From JBDHUX01 sp039809405 (GTDB taxonomy: Bacteria > Patescibacteriota > Gracilibacteria > Absconditabacterales > Absconditicoccaceae), in NCBI GenBank assembly GCA_039809405.1, contig JBDHUX010000009.1, positions 1 to 17,830 of the forward strand: 17,830 nt of DNA. The letters run 5' to 3'. The notes beneath the pieces are model-generated. The model was given only the letters and a program-made list of their open reading frames with translations. It did not search any database and was not told the origin of the DNA. Each line of letters opens with the position of its first letter. Position 1 is the first letter of the stretch. Positions 8,361 through 16,972 of this stretch are shown piece by piece. The position numbers were made by a program, and so were the translations under genes.

Positions 8361-8388
8361 TTGATATTTATATTATATATGTTATAAT
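8361..8388 (+). promoter_or_regulatory. Sigma70-type promoter for the 8442-9411 gene pair
   Basis: TTGATA (8361-8366), 16-nt spacer, perfect TATAAT (8383-8388). Transcription would begin near 8395, before either possible start of the next gene. Confidence 0.65.
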
Positions 8389-8441
8389 ACTTATCTATTT
8401 TATGAAATATGGTAATTTATATTATAATTATATATGATAGT

Positions 8442-8831
8442 ATGTATAAGAAAGTTTGAAATATCGATACGATATTGGATCGCATAGATGAATTTGGCGG
8501 GACTGTATGAGATTTGTGATTTATAACAATATCCAGCAAACATAGAGATATGATAGATGATTATCTTTATGGTATCGGCTCTTGAATCAAAATCTCTATG
8601 CTTCAGTGAGATATACATAGATTGTTTTCTTATAAAAAAACTATCACTCCAAGGTATATATACGATATCTTTTCCGGTAAAAATACACAATTTAATGACA
8701 AATATGTCTGAAGTGGAAAATTATTTTCCCACAAAGATTTTTTCTCTATAGAAGAAAAATTTCGTGCCGTGTGATATCAAGCTCTTGCATCAGAACTAGA
8801 AAACATTATAAAATCTAGTATAGATTTTTAG
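8442..8831 (+). CDS. Hypothetical protein, first of a two-gene unit
   Basis: A 129-residue protein with no family I recognise. It is read through TGA-coded glycines and ends in TAG. It has no signal peptide or membrane segment; it begins MYKKVGNIDTILDRIDEFGG, has a central stretch with basic residues (HRLFSYKKTITPRYIYDIFSGK) and a predicted helical end (FSIEEKFRAVGYQALASELENIIKSS). An in-frame ATG at 8409 would add 11 mostly hydrophobic residues, within a possible leader; I chose 8442 because the codons between look like untranslated A/T leader. A promoter lies at 8361-8388 and the next gene starts 16 nt after its stop, so the two are probably one transcript. Confidence 0.7.
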
Positions 8832-8847
8832 ATTTTTTGGTGGTACT

Positions 8848-9411
8848 ATGTTTTTATCGTTAATCTCTATTATGTCTGATGATAAATTATATTATAAGTT
8901 TTTGGACAAATTAATCACAGACAATTATAATTATATACAAGATGTGGAGTATGATATGGAGAGTATCAGCCTATCTCCAGATATTTCCGATGCCAATACA
9001 ACTATATCGCAGAAAACAGGTAAGAGTATATCTATAAAGAGATCTACTTTGCCAAAAATACACCTATATATAGATCGCAATCATAACCTTGCTATATTCT
9101 ATAAAGAGTATGGAAGCCTTTTTGATAAATTACTTATCAATATGGAGCAAGATTTGGATGTAGATGTATGGGTAAACGGTAGGCGAGTAAATATTGACGA
9201 TGTAGACCTAAACTATATAGGTAGCGATAGATATAGTTCTGATATTTGAGATATTGTTACTACTATAAAACAGATATGATGAGTGAGTGTAGTGATATCT
9301 GATATGCTTGGTATGGAGTCCGATACTTTATCAGATATAGACGATCTACATATATTGAGTCGAGATATGAAGATGATCTGACTTGATTATAATACGATGT
9401 ATATAAGGTAG
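8848..9411 (+). CDS. Hypothetical protein, possibly with a degenerate vWA/DUF58-like fold
   Basis: A 187-residue protein without clear relatives. The first 130 codons use no TGA; the last part contains several (DIGDIV, QIGGVSVV, MIGLDY). There is no membrane segment. The pattern KIHLYIDRNHNLAIFYKEYGSLFDKLL, followed later by VSVVISDMLGMESD, recalls the first and fourth strands of von Willebrand A domains as found in DUF58 proteins (D-x-S-x-S and a strand ending in S-D), but the metal-site residues would be degenerate (DRNHN), so this is only a guess. A second ATG at 8872 (MSDDK) could be the true start. It is convergent with the large minus-strand gene, 23 nt apart. Confidence 0.65.
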
Positions 9412-9434
9412 GTAAGGTTGTATTAGTTTTGGAG

Positions 9435-11786
9435 TTAAATTATTTTATATCAGGGATAATCTCTAAGTAATATTTCCTTCATTGGAGCTATGAATTTGTT
9501 ATCTATGGTGCCGTATGATTCGCTAGATCAGTAAAGCATTATAGTCTTGTTATCTTGATTTACCTCCATTCTTCATCAACCTAAACAATATCAATCTTTA
9601 CAATATTTGTAATGTATATTTGCATGAAAATCTAAAGGTGCTGATAAAAACATAAGTCTTTTATTGTTCTGATCTAATGATAAAACGAACTTTTGATCCT
9701 TGTGGCGATAATCAATTATACTTATTCAGTTTTGAACATTTCTAATTGCATCTGTCTCTATTTGCACTCTTTCTTCTTGCTTCTCTTTAGCTATTTTTTT
9801 AAGTCTTTCATCTTCAGCTTTTTTGTCTTTTTGTTCTTGGTGATCTTGTTCTGAAAAATTAATAACTGATTCTATATTATCTATTACTGGATCATCTGAA
9901 ATCTTGATATATCCATTTTCCAATTTTTTAGCGAGTATATCCATTCTTCCGTGTTCCAAAAAATACTTATAGATAGACTTTGGCATAAATTCCGCCTCCC
10001 ATTCATCAAATGATATGTTAACCTTGTTTTCCAGTATAACTGATAAATAGATCAGTAGACTAGATTTTTGAGTTTCTAACATTCTGTTTTTAAATGTTTT
10101 ATAATCTTCTATGTTTGTCATTTTTTTGATAGCAAGTCTTGTTAGTAAATCAACCTGACTGGCAGTAAGGTGCATTTCCCTTTTGACTCTGGTAGGAAGT
10201 GACACAAGATAATGTACAATGTCCGTATTGCCCGTATTGAGACAATCATCGACAAGCTCTCCTATATATTTTATAAATATCTCATTAAATTTAGTACCCT
10301 GCCTAGTATTATTTGCTATTTTTTCAGTATAGCTCGTTAAAGCTCAATGGAGTAATGCAGGTGTTAAGCTGATTCATTCATTTTTACTTGCTATATAAAG
10401 AAGTGCCCTATCTCATATATATAGTTGTTCAAAGTTTATATTTACTACTTTTAGTAATTTGGTAATAGCCTCGATTGCTGATGTAACACCGCCATTATCA
10501 TATATACTAAATCTGATATTTTTTATAACATTATGATCATATTTCTCTGTGATGGTGTCTTGATCTGTGGATTCTATAAGATATTTAGCACTTTCACTGT
10601 CCAACATTCAATTACTTTCTAACACCTCTAGATATTTATTGATAAAAGAAGGTGTTTTATACTGTTGTGCTACTCATTGCCATATGTCTACCGAATTAAT
10701 GACTTTTTGTAGTTGTTGTAATTGTTCTATTTTTACCCCATCTTGATCAAATACTTCTGATATCATTTTATTTTTTTCATTTTTATCTCGCACTTGCATA
10801 GATTTATCGAGATCATCATGATCTCAAGTCCATTCCTTCTTATAGGTCCGAAATCATCTATCTATTTTTAGTGATTTTTTTAAGTCTTTTGCTTTTATTA
10901 TTTCATGAGCAGTCAGTGTGACTCATTGTTTTTCAAAATACATAAAAAGTAATTCAATACTAACATTGTTATCTCTAAGTCTTTGGTCATTTATTATTTT
11001 CTCTATCAGATTTTTATTTCATAACATAGATATTGTAGATTCTGGTAATTTAATATATTCTCTATTATAAGCTAGTAAGCAAATAACATCGGCGATATAG
11101 TCAAAATTCATAGAATTAGAGAGAGTATAAAATATATTACTTGTATCATATATTTCAAATAATGCATGTTTATCCTTTCTTTCATCATAAAAATTTCTAT
11201 TTCTGTGTCTAAAGTACTCTAAATCTTTGTTTCTGGCTCTAATACTTTCGCTATAATTGCTAAAATATACCATCTCATGACGCATTCCCTTCGCCATCAA
11301 TGTTGATATTTTTTCTTGGGATTCTTGTGGCAAGATTTTGTAGAATTTGCTAATAAGTCATCTGCTAATTTCTACTTTGTCTGATATCGATCAGTACTCA
11401 CTGTTGATGATTTGGACATATAACATCATAGTGGCTGTAAGTATATTGATTTCTCTACTGTCCAGTGCCTCTCCACTTTCGTATTTAGATCATATGCTGT
11501 GACACATATCTAAGACTATATCCATGTCAAGTTTATCATCTTTTGGCTCTATTCTACTTTCTGATCAATTAATATTATATCACGCTTTACTCAACATATG
11601 GGTTACTCTTTCTAGCTTTTCTTCATAATTCATTTGAGCTATTTGATACTCTCTAGTGCCTCTAGATTTAGTGGACAATGTTTCAGCAATTTCGTTTCAT
11701 GACTCCTGACTTCTCAGTTGCAATAATTGTCTCTTTAGATTTTCCCTATAAGCCTTACTATGAGGACTAAGATGTTTCGATTTCAT
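9435..11786 (-). CDS. Large helical protein with a C-terminal Janus/PHPT1-like phosphohistidine phosphatase domain
   Basis: A 783-residue protein read with TGA as Gly from ATG at 11786 to TAA at 9435. No signal peptide or membrane segment. Residues 1-630 look mostly helical with no family I recognise. Residues 635-680 are a highly charged probable coiled coil (KAEDERLKKIAKEKQEER). Residues 690-783 resemble the Janus/Ocnus family, whose best-known member is the protein-histidine phosphatase PHPT1: QKFVLSL (like the FKYVLI strand), FHANIHYK (720-727, like YHADIYDK with the catalytic His at 721), CLGGGR (734-739), a Lys then YGSSESYG (752-759) and DYPGYKI (like KYPDYEV). All key positions are kept. 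The function of the helical part is unknown. A poly-G promoter controls it. Codons CGG (residue 313) and CGA (333) occur. Confidence 0.82.
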
Positions 11787-11836
11787 AATATAATTTGTGA
11801 TAAAATAAATAATCCATATCTCAGGATGATGCTACT

Positions 11837-11867
11837 ATTATAATCGTGGGGGGGGGGGAGCTGTCAA
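11837..11867 (-). promoter_or_regulatory. Promoter of the Janus-domain gene with an 11-nt G/C homopolymer in the spacer
   Basis: On the minus strand: a perfect TTGACA (complement of 11862-11867), a spacer of 19 nt that contains 11 consecutive C (11848-11858), and a perfect TATAAT (complement of 11837-11842). Transcription would begin near 11830, some 44 nt before the ATG. With nine C the spacer would be the ideal 17 nt. Confidence 0.75.
11848..11858. repeat. Poly-G tract of 11
   Basis: Eleven consecutive G on the plus strand, in an otherwise very AT-rich window. It is by far the longest G run here and lies exactly between two consensus promoter boxes on the opposite strand. Confidence 0.95.
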
Positions 11868-11877
11868 GTATTTTAAT

Positions 11878-11906
11878 AAAAAATCCGATAACTTATAGTT
11901 ATCAGA
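11878..11906 (-). terminator. Minus-strand intrinsic terminator just upstream of the poly-G promoter
   Basis: Read on the minus strand, a 10-bp stem with one G-U (complement of 11884-11893 with 11897-11906), a 3-nt loop and six T (complement of 11878-11883). No minus-strand gene ends here; the next gene to the right is on the plus strand. It would stop read-through from the right into the Janus-domain gene. Confidence 0.65.
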
Positions 11907-11956
11907 GTTGACATATTGTAGATTTTATGTGTGTTCTAGGGAAGTGATATCTCATC

Positions 11957-11984
11957 TTGAGATTTGGTATAAGATAGTTATGAT
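11957..11984 (+). promoter_or_regulatory. Probable ybaB promoter
   Basis: TTGAGA (11957-11962), 16-nt spacer, TATGAT (11979-11984). A start near 11992 would give a leader of about 50 nt. A separate TTGACA at 11908-11913 has no good -10 box at the right distance. Confidence 0.5.
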
Positions 11985-12041
11985 ATCTTCTATATCAGAT
12001 TATATTTATATAATTACTATTTATTACTTACAAAATCAAAC

Positions 12042-12380
12042 ATGTTTGGCAAATTATGAGATATGAAGCAACTTTATGATAAGTATAAGAAGTTGCAAGA
12101 TACTTTAAAAAACATCATCATCAGAGCCAAAGAAGATGGCATCCTTATGGATATGTCTGCGGAGATGGATATAACTGATGTACAAGTAGAAGATGAGACA
12201 TTGCTTTCTGTAGAAAACAAAGCCAAACTTGAGGCTGCTTTTATCGCGACATATCGTAAAGCTAAGACCAAAGCACAACAAGTTGCTATGGAGAAGACCA
12301 AAGAGGTACTATGATTTGATCCAAACGATCTTATGTCAGGTCTTGGTGGTGGTATGCCAAAGATCCCAGGTCTTATGTAA
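12042..12380 (+). CDS. ybaB: YbaB/EbfC family nucleoid-associated protein
   Basis: A small DNA-binding dimer found near recombination genes in many bacteria. The 112 residues fit the family: MFGKLGDMKQLYDKYKKLQDTLKN as the first long helix, a central beta part (MDMSAEMDITDVQVEDETLLS), the helix with KLEAAFIATYRKAKTKAQQVAMEKTKEVLG, and a short Gly/Met tail ending in IPGLM. The glycine-rich turn common in the centre is reduced (EDGIL). recR, its usual partner, is not here; a 5'-3' exonuclease gene follows 141 nt later in the same direction, and both could share a transcript. Two TGA codons supply glycines (residues 6 and 87). Confidence 0.9.
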
Positions 12381-12521
12381 TACTCACTCTGATTTTATAG
12401 TTATATTTGGTAATATTCTAATTATATTCAGTCTATGAGATTAGTTTTAAATTATTTCGTTGGAGATCATTCACTCTGTTCAGGATGATAGTAATGTCCT
12501 AGTAGCTAATTTTGTTTTATC

Positions 12522-13403
12522 ATGAGAAATATATACATCCTAGACTGATCTTGATATATGTTCCGTGCATATCATGGACTTCCAGAGATGGTATGACCAG
12601 ATGGTGTTAATGTAAATGCCATTTTTGGTTTTTTTAAAATGATAATTAAATTGCTACAAACCAAGCCAGATAGACTTATAATCACACGAGATGGTCCAAA
12701 AAAAACTTTCCGTCACGAAGCCAACCCTGACTATAAGTGACAAAGACCACCGCTTGCAGATGAGTTTGTAAACCAAATCAAAGTTATGAAATCTCTTACT
12801 CAACAACTTGGACTCATTTGCTACCAAGTAGATGGGTATGAAGCAGACGATGTCATATATACACTTGCATGCAAATTGCCATCAGATTATCTTACTATAT
12901 TTACATCTGACAAAGATATAAAACAACTTCTGCAATACGATCATATCAAGATATCAGATCCAGCCAAAAATATTACATATTCACACAAAGATTTTGTCCA
13001 AGAGTACTGATTTGAACCGCAGTTTATGGTAGATTATATATCGCTGATATGAGATAGTGCTGATAACTTGAAATGAGTGAGAGGTATCTGACCAAAAACA
13101 GCTTCAAATCTGATACAAAAGTACCACACTATAGACAAGATTTACAATCATCTTGATGAGTTACCTTTATCCATATCTTCCAAATTGATTAACGATAAAG
13201 ACACACTATATGCTACCAGGTCTCTTGTGGAACTTGCTACGATAGATGATATAGATATGAGTACAATCTGACTAGAAAATAAGCTAGACATTAGACTCTA
13301 TAAAGATATATTTTTGAATCAATATCGTTTTGCTTCTTACAAAAACCTTTTGCAAGAGTTAGAGAGTAAGTATTCTATGGTCCAAGGTAGTTTATTTGGA
13401 TAA
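12522..13403 (+). CDS. Stand-alone 5'-3' exonuclease / flap endonuclease (PolA N-terminal-type)
   Basis: It would remove RNA primers and 5' flaps in replication and repair. The 293 residues correspond to the N-terminal domain of DNA polymerase I and stop where the polymerase part would begin. Metal-site and structural motifs: ILDGSGYMFRAYHG (D8), DGPKKTFRHE (57-66), GYEADDVI (105-112), FTSDKDIKQLL (D130, D132), and GDSADNLKGVRGIGPKTA (177-194), the helix-hairpin region binding DNA, with TGA-coded glycines. Residue 56, before DGP, is CGA (12687-12689); relatives have Phe or Trp here. The last residues QGSLFG include Q288-G-S-L-F292, close to the sliding-clamp-binding consensus QL(S/D)LF. A polymerase gene may lie elsewhere. 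Confidence 0.93.
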
Positions 13404-13443
13404 CATTGTCCATTGAGACACTATCTTATTTGGATATTTTTTT

Positions 13444-14325
13444 TTAAGCTACATTGCTATAGTCATTTTTATAACTATCAGGATCTACATTGTAGGCATA
13501 ACTTGTATCATAATTTCATACTCCATTGATCGGATATCAGTGACTGACAAAGTTTTCTATATAATAAGATAGTGTAACAGCACCAGACTTCATTTTTTCA
13601 TTTTTTGCTGCATTGTCTATTACGTATATTTGATTATCTGTTCATCTAAATCATATAGCTCTATGGCCGTATCTTGGACTAGTTTTGGACTCCATTAAAA
13701 TATCAAAGAAATTACCAGGCATAGAGTGGAAGTAGTCTTCCATATGATTTATATAATCTTGTGTAGATAGAGATTTATATTTTTTTGTATCTATTTTTTC
13801 GTAACTTATATAATTTGCTTTTTTGCCAGATACAGTTTTGTCATAACTGTTTCTTGTGCTAAGTGCACTGCCATCTCATCATGGTATATTTACTCAGAAA
13901 TACTGTTTTGCCTTTCTTTGGGCGTCAGCAGAACACATATTTTTTTCATACTTCTTGTCTATCAAATCACTATCTCTTATTATTTTATTTTTTGTATTCA
14001 TTTTGCTATTGTTTTGTTTTTTTGTTTCTTTCTTGTTTATGTTGTCTACTTCTTTCCCCAAATTACTTACCTTGATATCTGCCTCAAGATTTATTGCTTG
14101 CTTTGATAGATCGGTAGTAATTTCTTCTTTTTTTTCTTCCAAACCCTCTTTTTTTGAAAAAAGATTTTTTATTACATCCAATCCATGACTTGATAGACTC
14201 ATTTTACCAAATAATTTTATAAATACACTTCTAACTACATCCCATAAATATCTTGTAAGTGTTTTCCTTATTGTACTGATTTTATTGTCTGTTGTTGATA
14301 TTTGATTAATTTTTTCCAGTTTCAT
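13444..14325 (-). CDS. Putative Cys/His peptidase or amidase (NlpC/CHAP-like), unconfirmed
   Basis: A 293-residue protein, read through several TGA glycines, with start ATG at 14325. The N-terminal 125 residues are Lys-rich and contain a helical, coiled-coil-like part (residues 58-95) and one weakly hydrophobic stretch (27-40); there is no clear signal peptide. From 130 on, the layout recalls papain-like NlpC/P60 or CHAP enzymes: C131 at the start of a helix (CSADAQRKAKQYFG), a Gly-rich turn (PGGDGSAL), then YGHRAIGFRG (H221) and QIYVIDNA (D237 or N238) as a strand pair. These could be a Cys-His-Asp/Asn triad. I cannot name a family with confidence. It has a consensus promoter on its own strand and is convergent with the exonuclease, ending 40 nt from it. 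Confidence 0.72.
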
Positions 14326-14393
14326 CTTTATCTGAGATCACTTATCATGCTAATTTACATAAATATAATCTGATTTTTATAATTACCATATCC

Positions 14394-14422
14394 ATTATAT
14401 TCAAAACTATCTCATTTGTCAA
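14394..14422 (-). promoter_or_regulatory. Perfect consensus promoter for the 14325 minus-strand gene
   Basis: On the minus strand TTGACA (complement of 14417-14422), exactly 17 nt, TATAAT (complement of 14394-14399). Start near 14387, leader about 60 nt. All twelve consensus bases and the spacing are ideal. Confidence 0.8.
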
Positions 14423-14434
14423 ATAAAATTTCTA

Positions 14435-14462
14435 TTGCATAAGAGTGGATTATTTTTATATT
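14435..14462 (+). promoter_or_regulatory. Possible yidC promoter
   Basis: TTGCAT (14435-14440), 16-nt spacer, TATATT (14457-14462); a further TATAAT is at 14478-14483 without a good -35. Both are in the 216-nt gap between divergent genes. Confidence 0.35.
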
Positions 14463-14541
14463 TTTACTTATCGTTTTTATAATAGTATTTTGCTTTTCTC
14501 AGTATTTTTTATCACAATTTATAATAACTAACTAATACACT

Positions 14542-15339
14542 ATGAACTTATTTTCTGTATTATATACACAGCTTATTACTAGACCTATCTTGAATATACT
14601 TGTAATATTTCTACTCTTATCGTGATGAAATTTATGAATTTCTATCGTATTACTCACTATAGTAGTTAGACTACTATTACTTTCAACTACTTGAAGTGCC
14701 AATACTATGGGTAAGCATATGACCGATATGTCTCCAAAGATGCAAGAGCTACAAGAGAAGTACAAAGATGATCCAGAGACTTTATCCAAAGAGACTATGA
14801 AGCTCCTCAAAACCCAATGAGCTGGGCCATTGAAGTGATGCGTATGATTGCTTTTGCAAGTACCTGTTTTTATATGACTATTGCACGTAGTCCAAAATCT
14901 AGCTGATGGGAAGATACAAAGTGGACTTGTGTATAGCTTCCTGGATAAGATATGATCGGGATATCTTGATATAACCAATGTCAATCATATGTTTTTGGGC
15001 ATGGATCTACTACAACCTCACAATATCGTCCTTACTGTCATAGCTGGTGTACTTATATTTACTCAAACGAGTTTGATGAATCGAGTTCAACCAAAACCCG
15101 CTGCTTCTAGCCAGAAACTTCCAAATGGCCAAGCTATGCCAGATATGTCCAAGATGATGCCATTTATGAATATCATGATGGTAGTGATGATGTGATCTTT
15201 TGTTTATAGTGTAAAATCCGGTGTATGACTTTATATATTAGTATCTACTTTGGTCTGATTGGTGCAATTAATACGGCAATATAGAGTGGTCCTCAGAGCC
15301 AAATTTTGACGATTACCACATCATGAGGCTATAAAATAA
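14542..15339 (+). CDS. yidC: Membrane protein insertase YidC/Oxa1 family
   Basis: YidC inserts and folds membrane proteins, alone or with SecYEG. The 265-residue protein has the compact form of Gram-positive and CPR YidC, without the large periplasmic domain. Elements: a first hydrophobic segment (15-27), a second (31-49) ending in LLTIVVRLLLL with the conserved Arg (R43) of the hydrophilic groove, the cytoplasmic helical hairpin (MSPKMQELQEKYKDDPETLSKETMKLLKTQG), GCVGLLLQVPVFIGLLHVV, and later hydrophobic segments (162-178; the Met-rich MMPFMNIMMVVMMGSFVYSV region; GLYILVSTLVGLVQLI). There is no lipobox signal. Three codons are CGA or CGG (residues 181, 245, 257). A strong terminator follows. 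Confidence 0.93.
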
Positions 15340-15390
15340 GTACTATTATACCAATTATAAAACTCACATAAGTGATATCACTATAAACTA

Positions 15391-15418
15391 ATCTTGCAAT
15401 ATATTTGCAGGATTTTTT
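15391..15418 (+). terminator. Intrinsic terminator after yidC
   Basis: ATCTTGCAA (15391-15399) pairs with TTGCAGGAT (15405-15413) over 9 bp with one G-U, a 5-nt loop, then a six-T run (15413-15418). A perfect 12-nt palindrome AGTGATATCACT lies just before it (15371-15382). Confidence 0.8.
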
Positions 15419-15518
15419 ATCACGATCATCTATTTGTATCTATTATAGTTTGAAAATTTTATATAAATAATCATCATTAAGATATTATTATATTTGTTAA
15501 TTGTATTATACTCTAGCT

Positions 15519-16526
15519 ATGATAGATAAGACACTTTTACCATATATATACTCTGTAGACGATAAGATTGGTATAAAGGACCTCAAATCATCCAAATTCA
15601 ATCTAGATGATTATGATTTTGACAAAATTAAAAAATGGATATCAGACAATGCGATATGATGTGCTGTAGACTGATTATCTTCATATCATTATAAATTTGC
15701 AACTATAAAATCCAAACCCTATATTTATTACTGGATATGAGACTTAAGTTTATTGGATAAAAAAGTCGTAGGCATAGTATGACCCAGGAAACCAACCGTG
15801 TATGGCAAAAAAGTCGTATCTGAATTAATTGCCAAGTTGTCATGATATGATGTGGTAACGATCTCTGGACTAGCAGATGGTATAGATATGCTTGCACACA
15901 CAGAATCCATCAAACAAGGCATACCAACCGTAGCTGTTTTGGGAGGTTGATTGCATCACTTTTTGCAAACTAAACCAAAGATACTCCAAGAGATAGTTGA
16001 TCATGGAGGGTTAGTTTTATCAGAATTTAAGCTCCTTTTCAAGCCATCTGCTTTTACTTTTCCACAAAGGAATAGGATCATAGCTGGACTATCTGATCTT
16101 TTATTTCTTCCAGAATGATCGTTATCTAGTGGTAGTCTGATCACTGTGGATTTCGCGCTGTCTTGACACAAACAAGTATTTGCTACTCCAAACCAGATCC
16201 GATCTACCTCAAGTCAGTGAGTAAATAAACTTATATCTGAGTGATCTGTCCAAGTTGTGCGAGATATAGATGATTTTGTAGAGCAATACTTCGATAAGTA
16301 TAAAAAAGTTGAAAATAAGCAGATGGATAGCTGATTTCAAACCATTTGTGATCCACAACATCGCAAGATATTGGAGGTGATAGCTTCCGACGGTAGTAGC
16401 GACATTGATAATATCATCTCTAAGACTAGTATAGAGTATGCCGATGTGATGGTGTGACTAACTATGTTGGAGATAACTGGTAATATCATCCAAAACACTC
16501 CATGAGTTTACGAGATATGAAGATAA
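15519..16526 (+). CDS. dprA: DNA processing protein DprA (Smf)
   Basis: DprA loads RecA on incoming single-stranded DNA in natural transformation. The 335 residues hold the Rossmann-like DNA_processg_A domain: VVGIVGPRKPTVYGK (83-97), SGLADGIDMLAH (116-127), AVLGGGLHHF, LSEF followed by FPQRNRIIAGLSD (181-193) and SSGSLITVDFAL (203-214), then ATPNQI, a CGA codon (residue 228), and STSSQGVNKLISEG. An aromatic residue is common after PxxI, so CGA as Trp fits. The end (CDPQHRKILEVI to the terminus) resembles the winged-helix DML1 domain. The N-terminal 80 residues are short and divergent. An A/T-rich -10-like TATTATACT lies directly before the ATG, so the mRNA may have almost no leader. The stop is 446 nt before the 23S gene. 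Confidence 0.95.
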
Positions 16527-16747
16527 AGTCATTTTAGGTATTTTCTTTGATTGATGTTGTATTTTACTCTTGAATTTCTATCATTACAAAGATATTTGAG
16601 ATATTTAATTCATCATTTTATTTTCTATAAAAATAATTGTCAGACTACCTCATTTTTTGTCATACCTTATCTGACTATATTTTAACTCAGCTATTGTCAA
16701 TATAACAAAATTTATATACTTTTTTTGACATTTTGTAAAAAAATCTC

Positions 16748-16775
16748 TTGAAATTGGATATAAAATTTTTAATAC
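16748..16775 (+). promoter_or_regulatory. Possible upstream rRNA promoter
   Basis: TTGAAA (16748-16753), 16-nt spacer, TAATAC (16770-16775), with an A/T-rich stretch before it. A weaker fit than the promoters of the protein genes. Confidence 0.35.
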
Positions 16776-16946
16776 ACGAGTTATCTCAAATTTATTTTAT
16801 AAGGATATCTGATTGTATGGGTGTTTTTATAAATGTTTTTTTTACGATAAATTTGTGATCTGATCATTAACACGACCAACAGAAATACAAAAACAATTAT
16901 TAGATTGATTTGATATTATGTAATTTATATCAAACGATCAACAAGA

Positions 16947-16952
16947 TATAAT
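16947..16952 (+). promoter_or_regulatory. Possible proximal rRNA -10 box
   Basis: A perfect TATAAT about 20 nt before the 23S 5' end, with only a poor -35 at the right distance (TTATAT near 16925). It would start transcription near 16959. Confidence 0.3.
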
Positions 16953-16972
16953 TTTTTTGGAAGGCGTATAAA

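Larger units (their letters stand above)
16527..16972 (+). other. Gene-free A/T-rich region upstream of 23S rRNA
   Basis: No open frame of useful length in either direction, even with TGA as Gly, and no tRNA cloverleaf or 16S 3' end seen. It holds possible promoter pieces (below), a 6-bp inverted repeat GTCAGA (16639-16644) / TCTGAC (16670-16675), a TTGACA at 16725-16730, and an inverted repeat TTGATAT / ATATCAA around 16910-16933. It is probably the promoter region of the rRNA transcript plus the dprA 3' end. Confidence 0.6.

Noticed and set aside
8557..8751. A 64-codon standard-code frame starting MIIFMVSALESKS on the plus strand
   Set aside because: It overlaps, in another frame, the longer gene 8442-8831 that has a promoter and fits the recoded frame; the shorter frame has no support.
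9426..9725. Apparent end of the minus-strand gene at the TGA near 9726-9728
   Set aside because: With TGA as glycine the frame continues for 96 codons and these form the conserved Janus-like domain, so the TGA is not a stop.
11848..11858. Poly-G tract as a simple assembly or sequencing artefact
   Set aside because: Exact length may be uncertain, but its place between two perfect promoter boxes makes a real tract more likely; kept as a finding with a read-level test.
13856..14188. Hydrophobic plus-strand frames rich in Phe/Leu that look like membrane proteins
   Set aside because: They are the complement of the Lys-rich region of the minus-strand gene 13444-14325; AAA/AAG codons read backwards give Phe and Leu.
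14532..14984. A 150-codon minus-strand frame
   Set aside because: It lies antisense to yidC, whose plus-strand frame has clear family motifs.
16639..16675. GTCAGA/TCTGAC inverted repeat as a dprA terminator
   Set aside because: The loop is 25 nt and no T run follows; the support is too weak to call a terminator.
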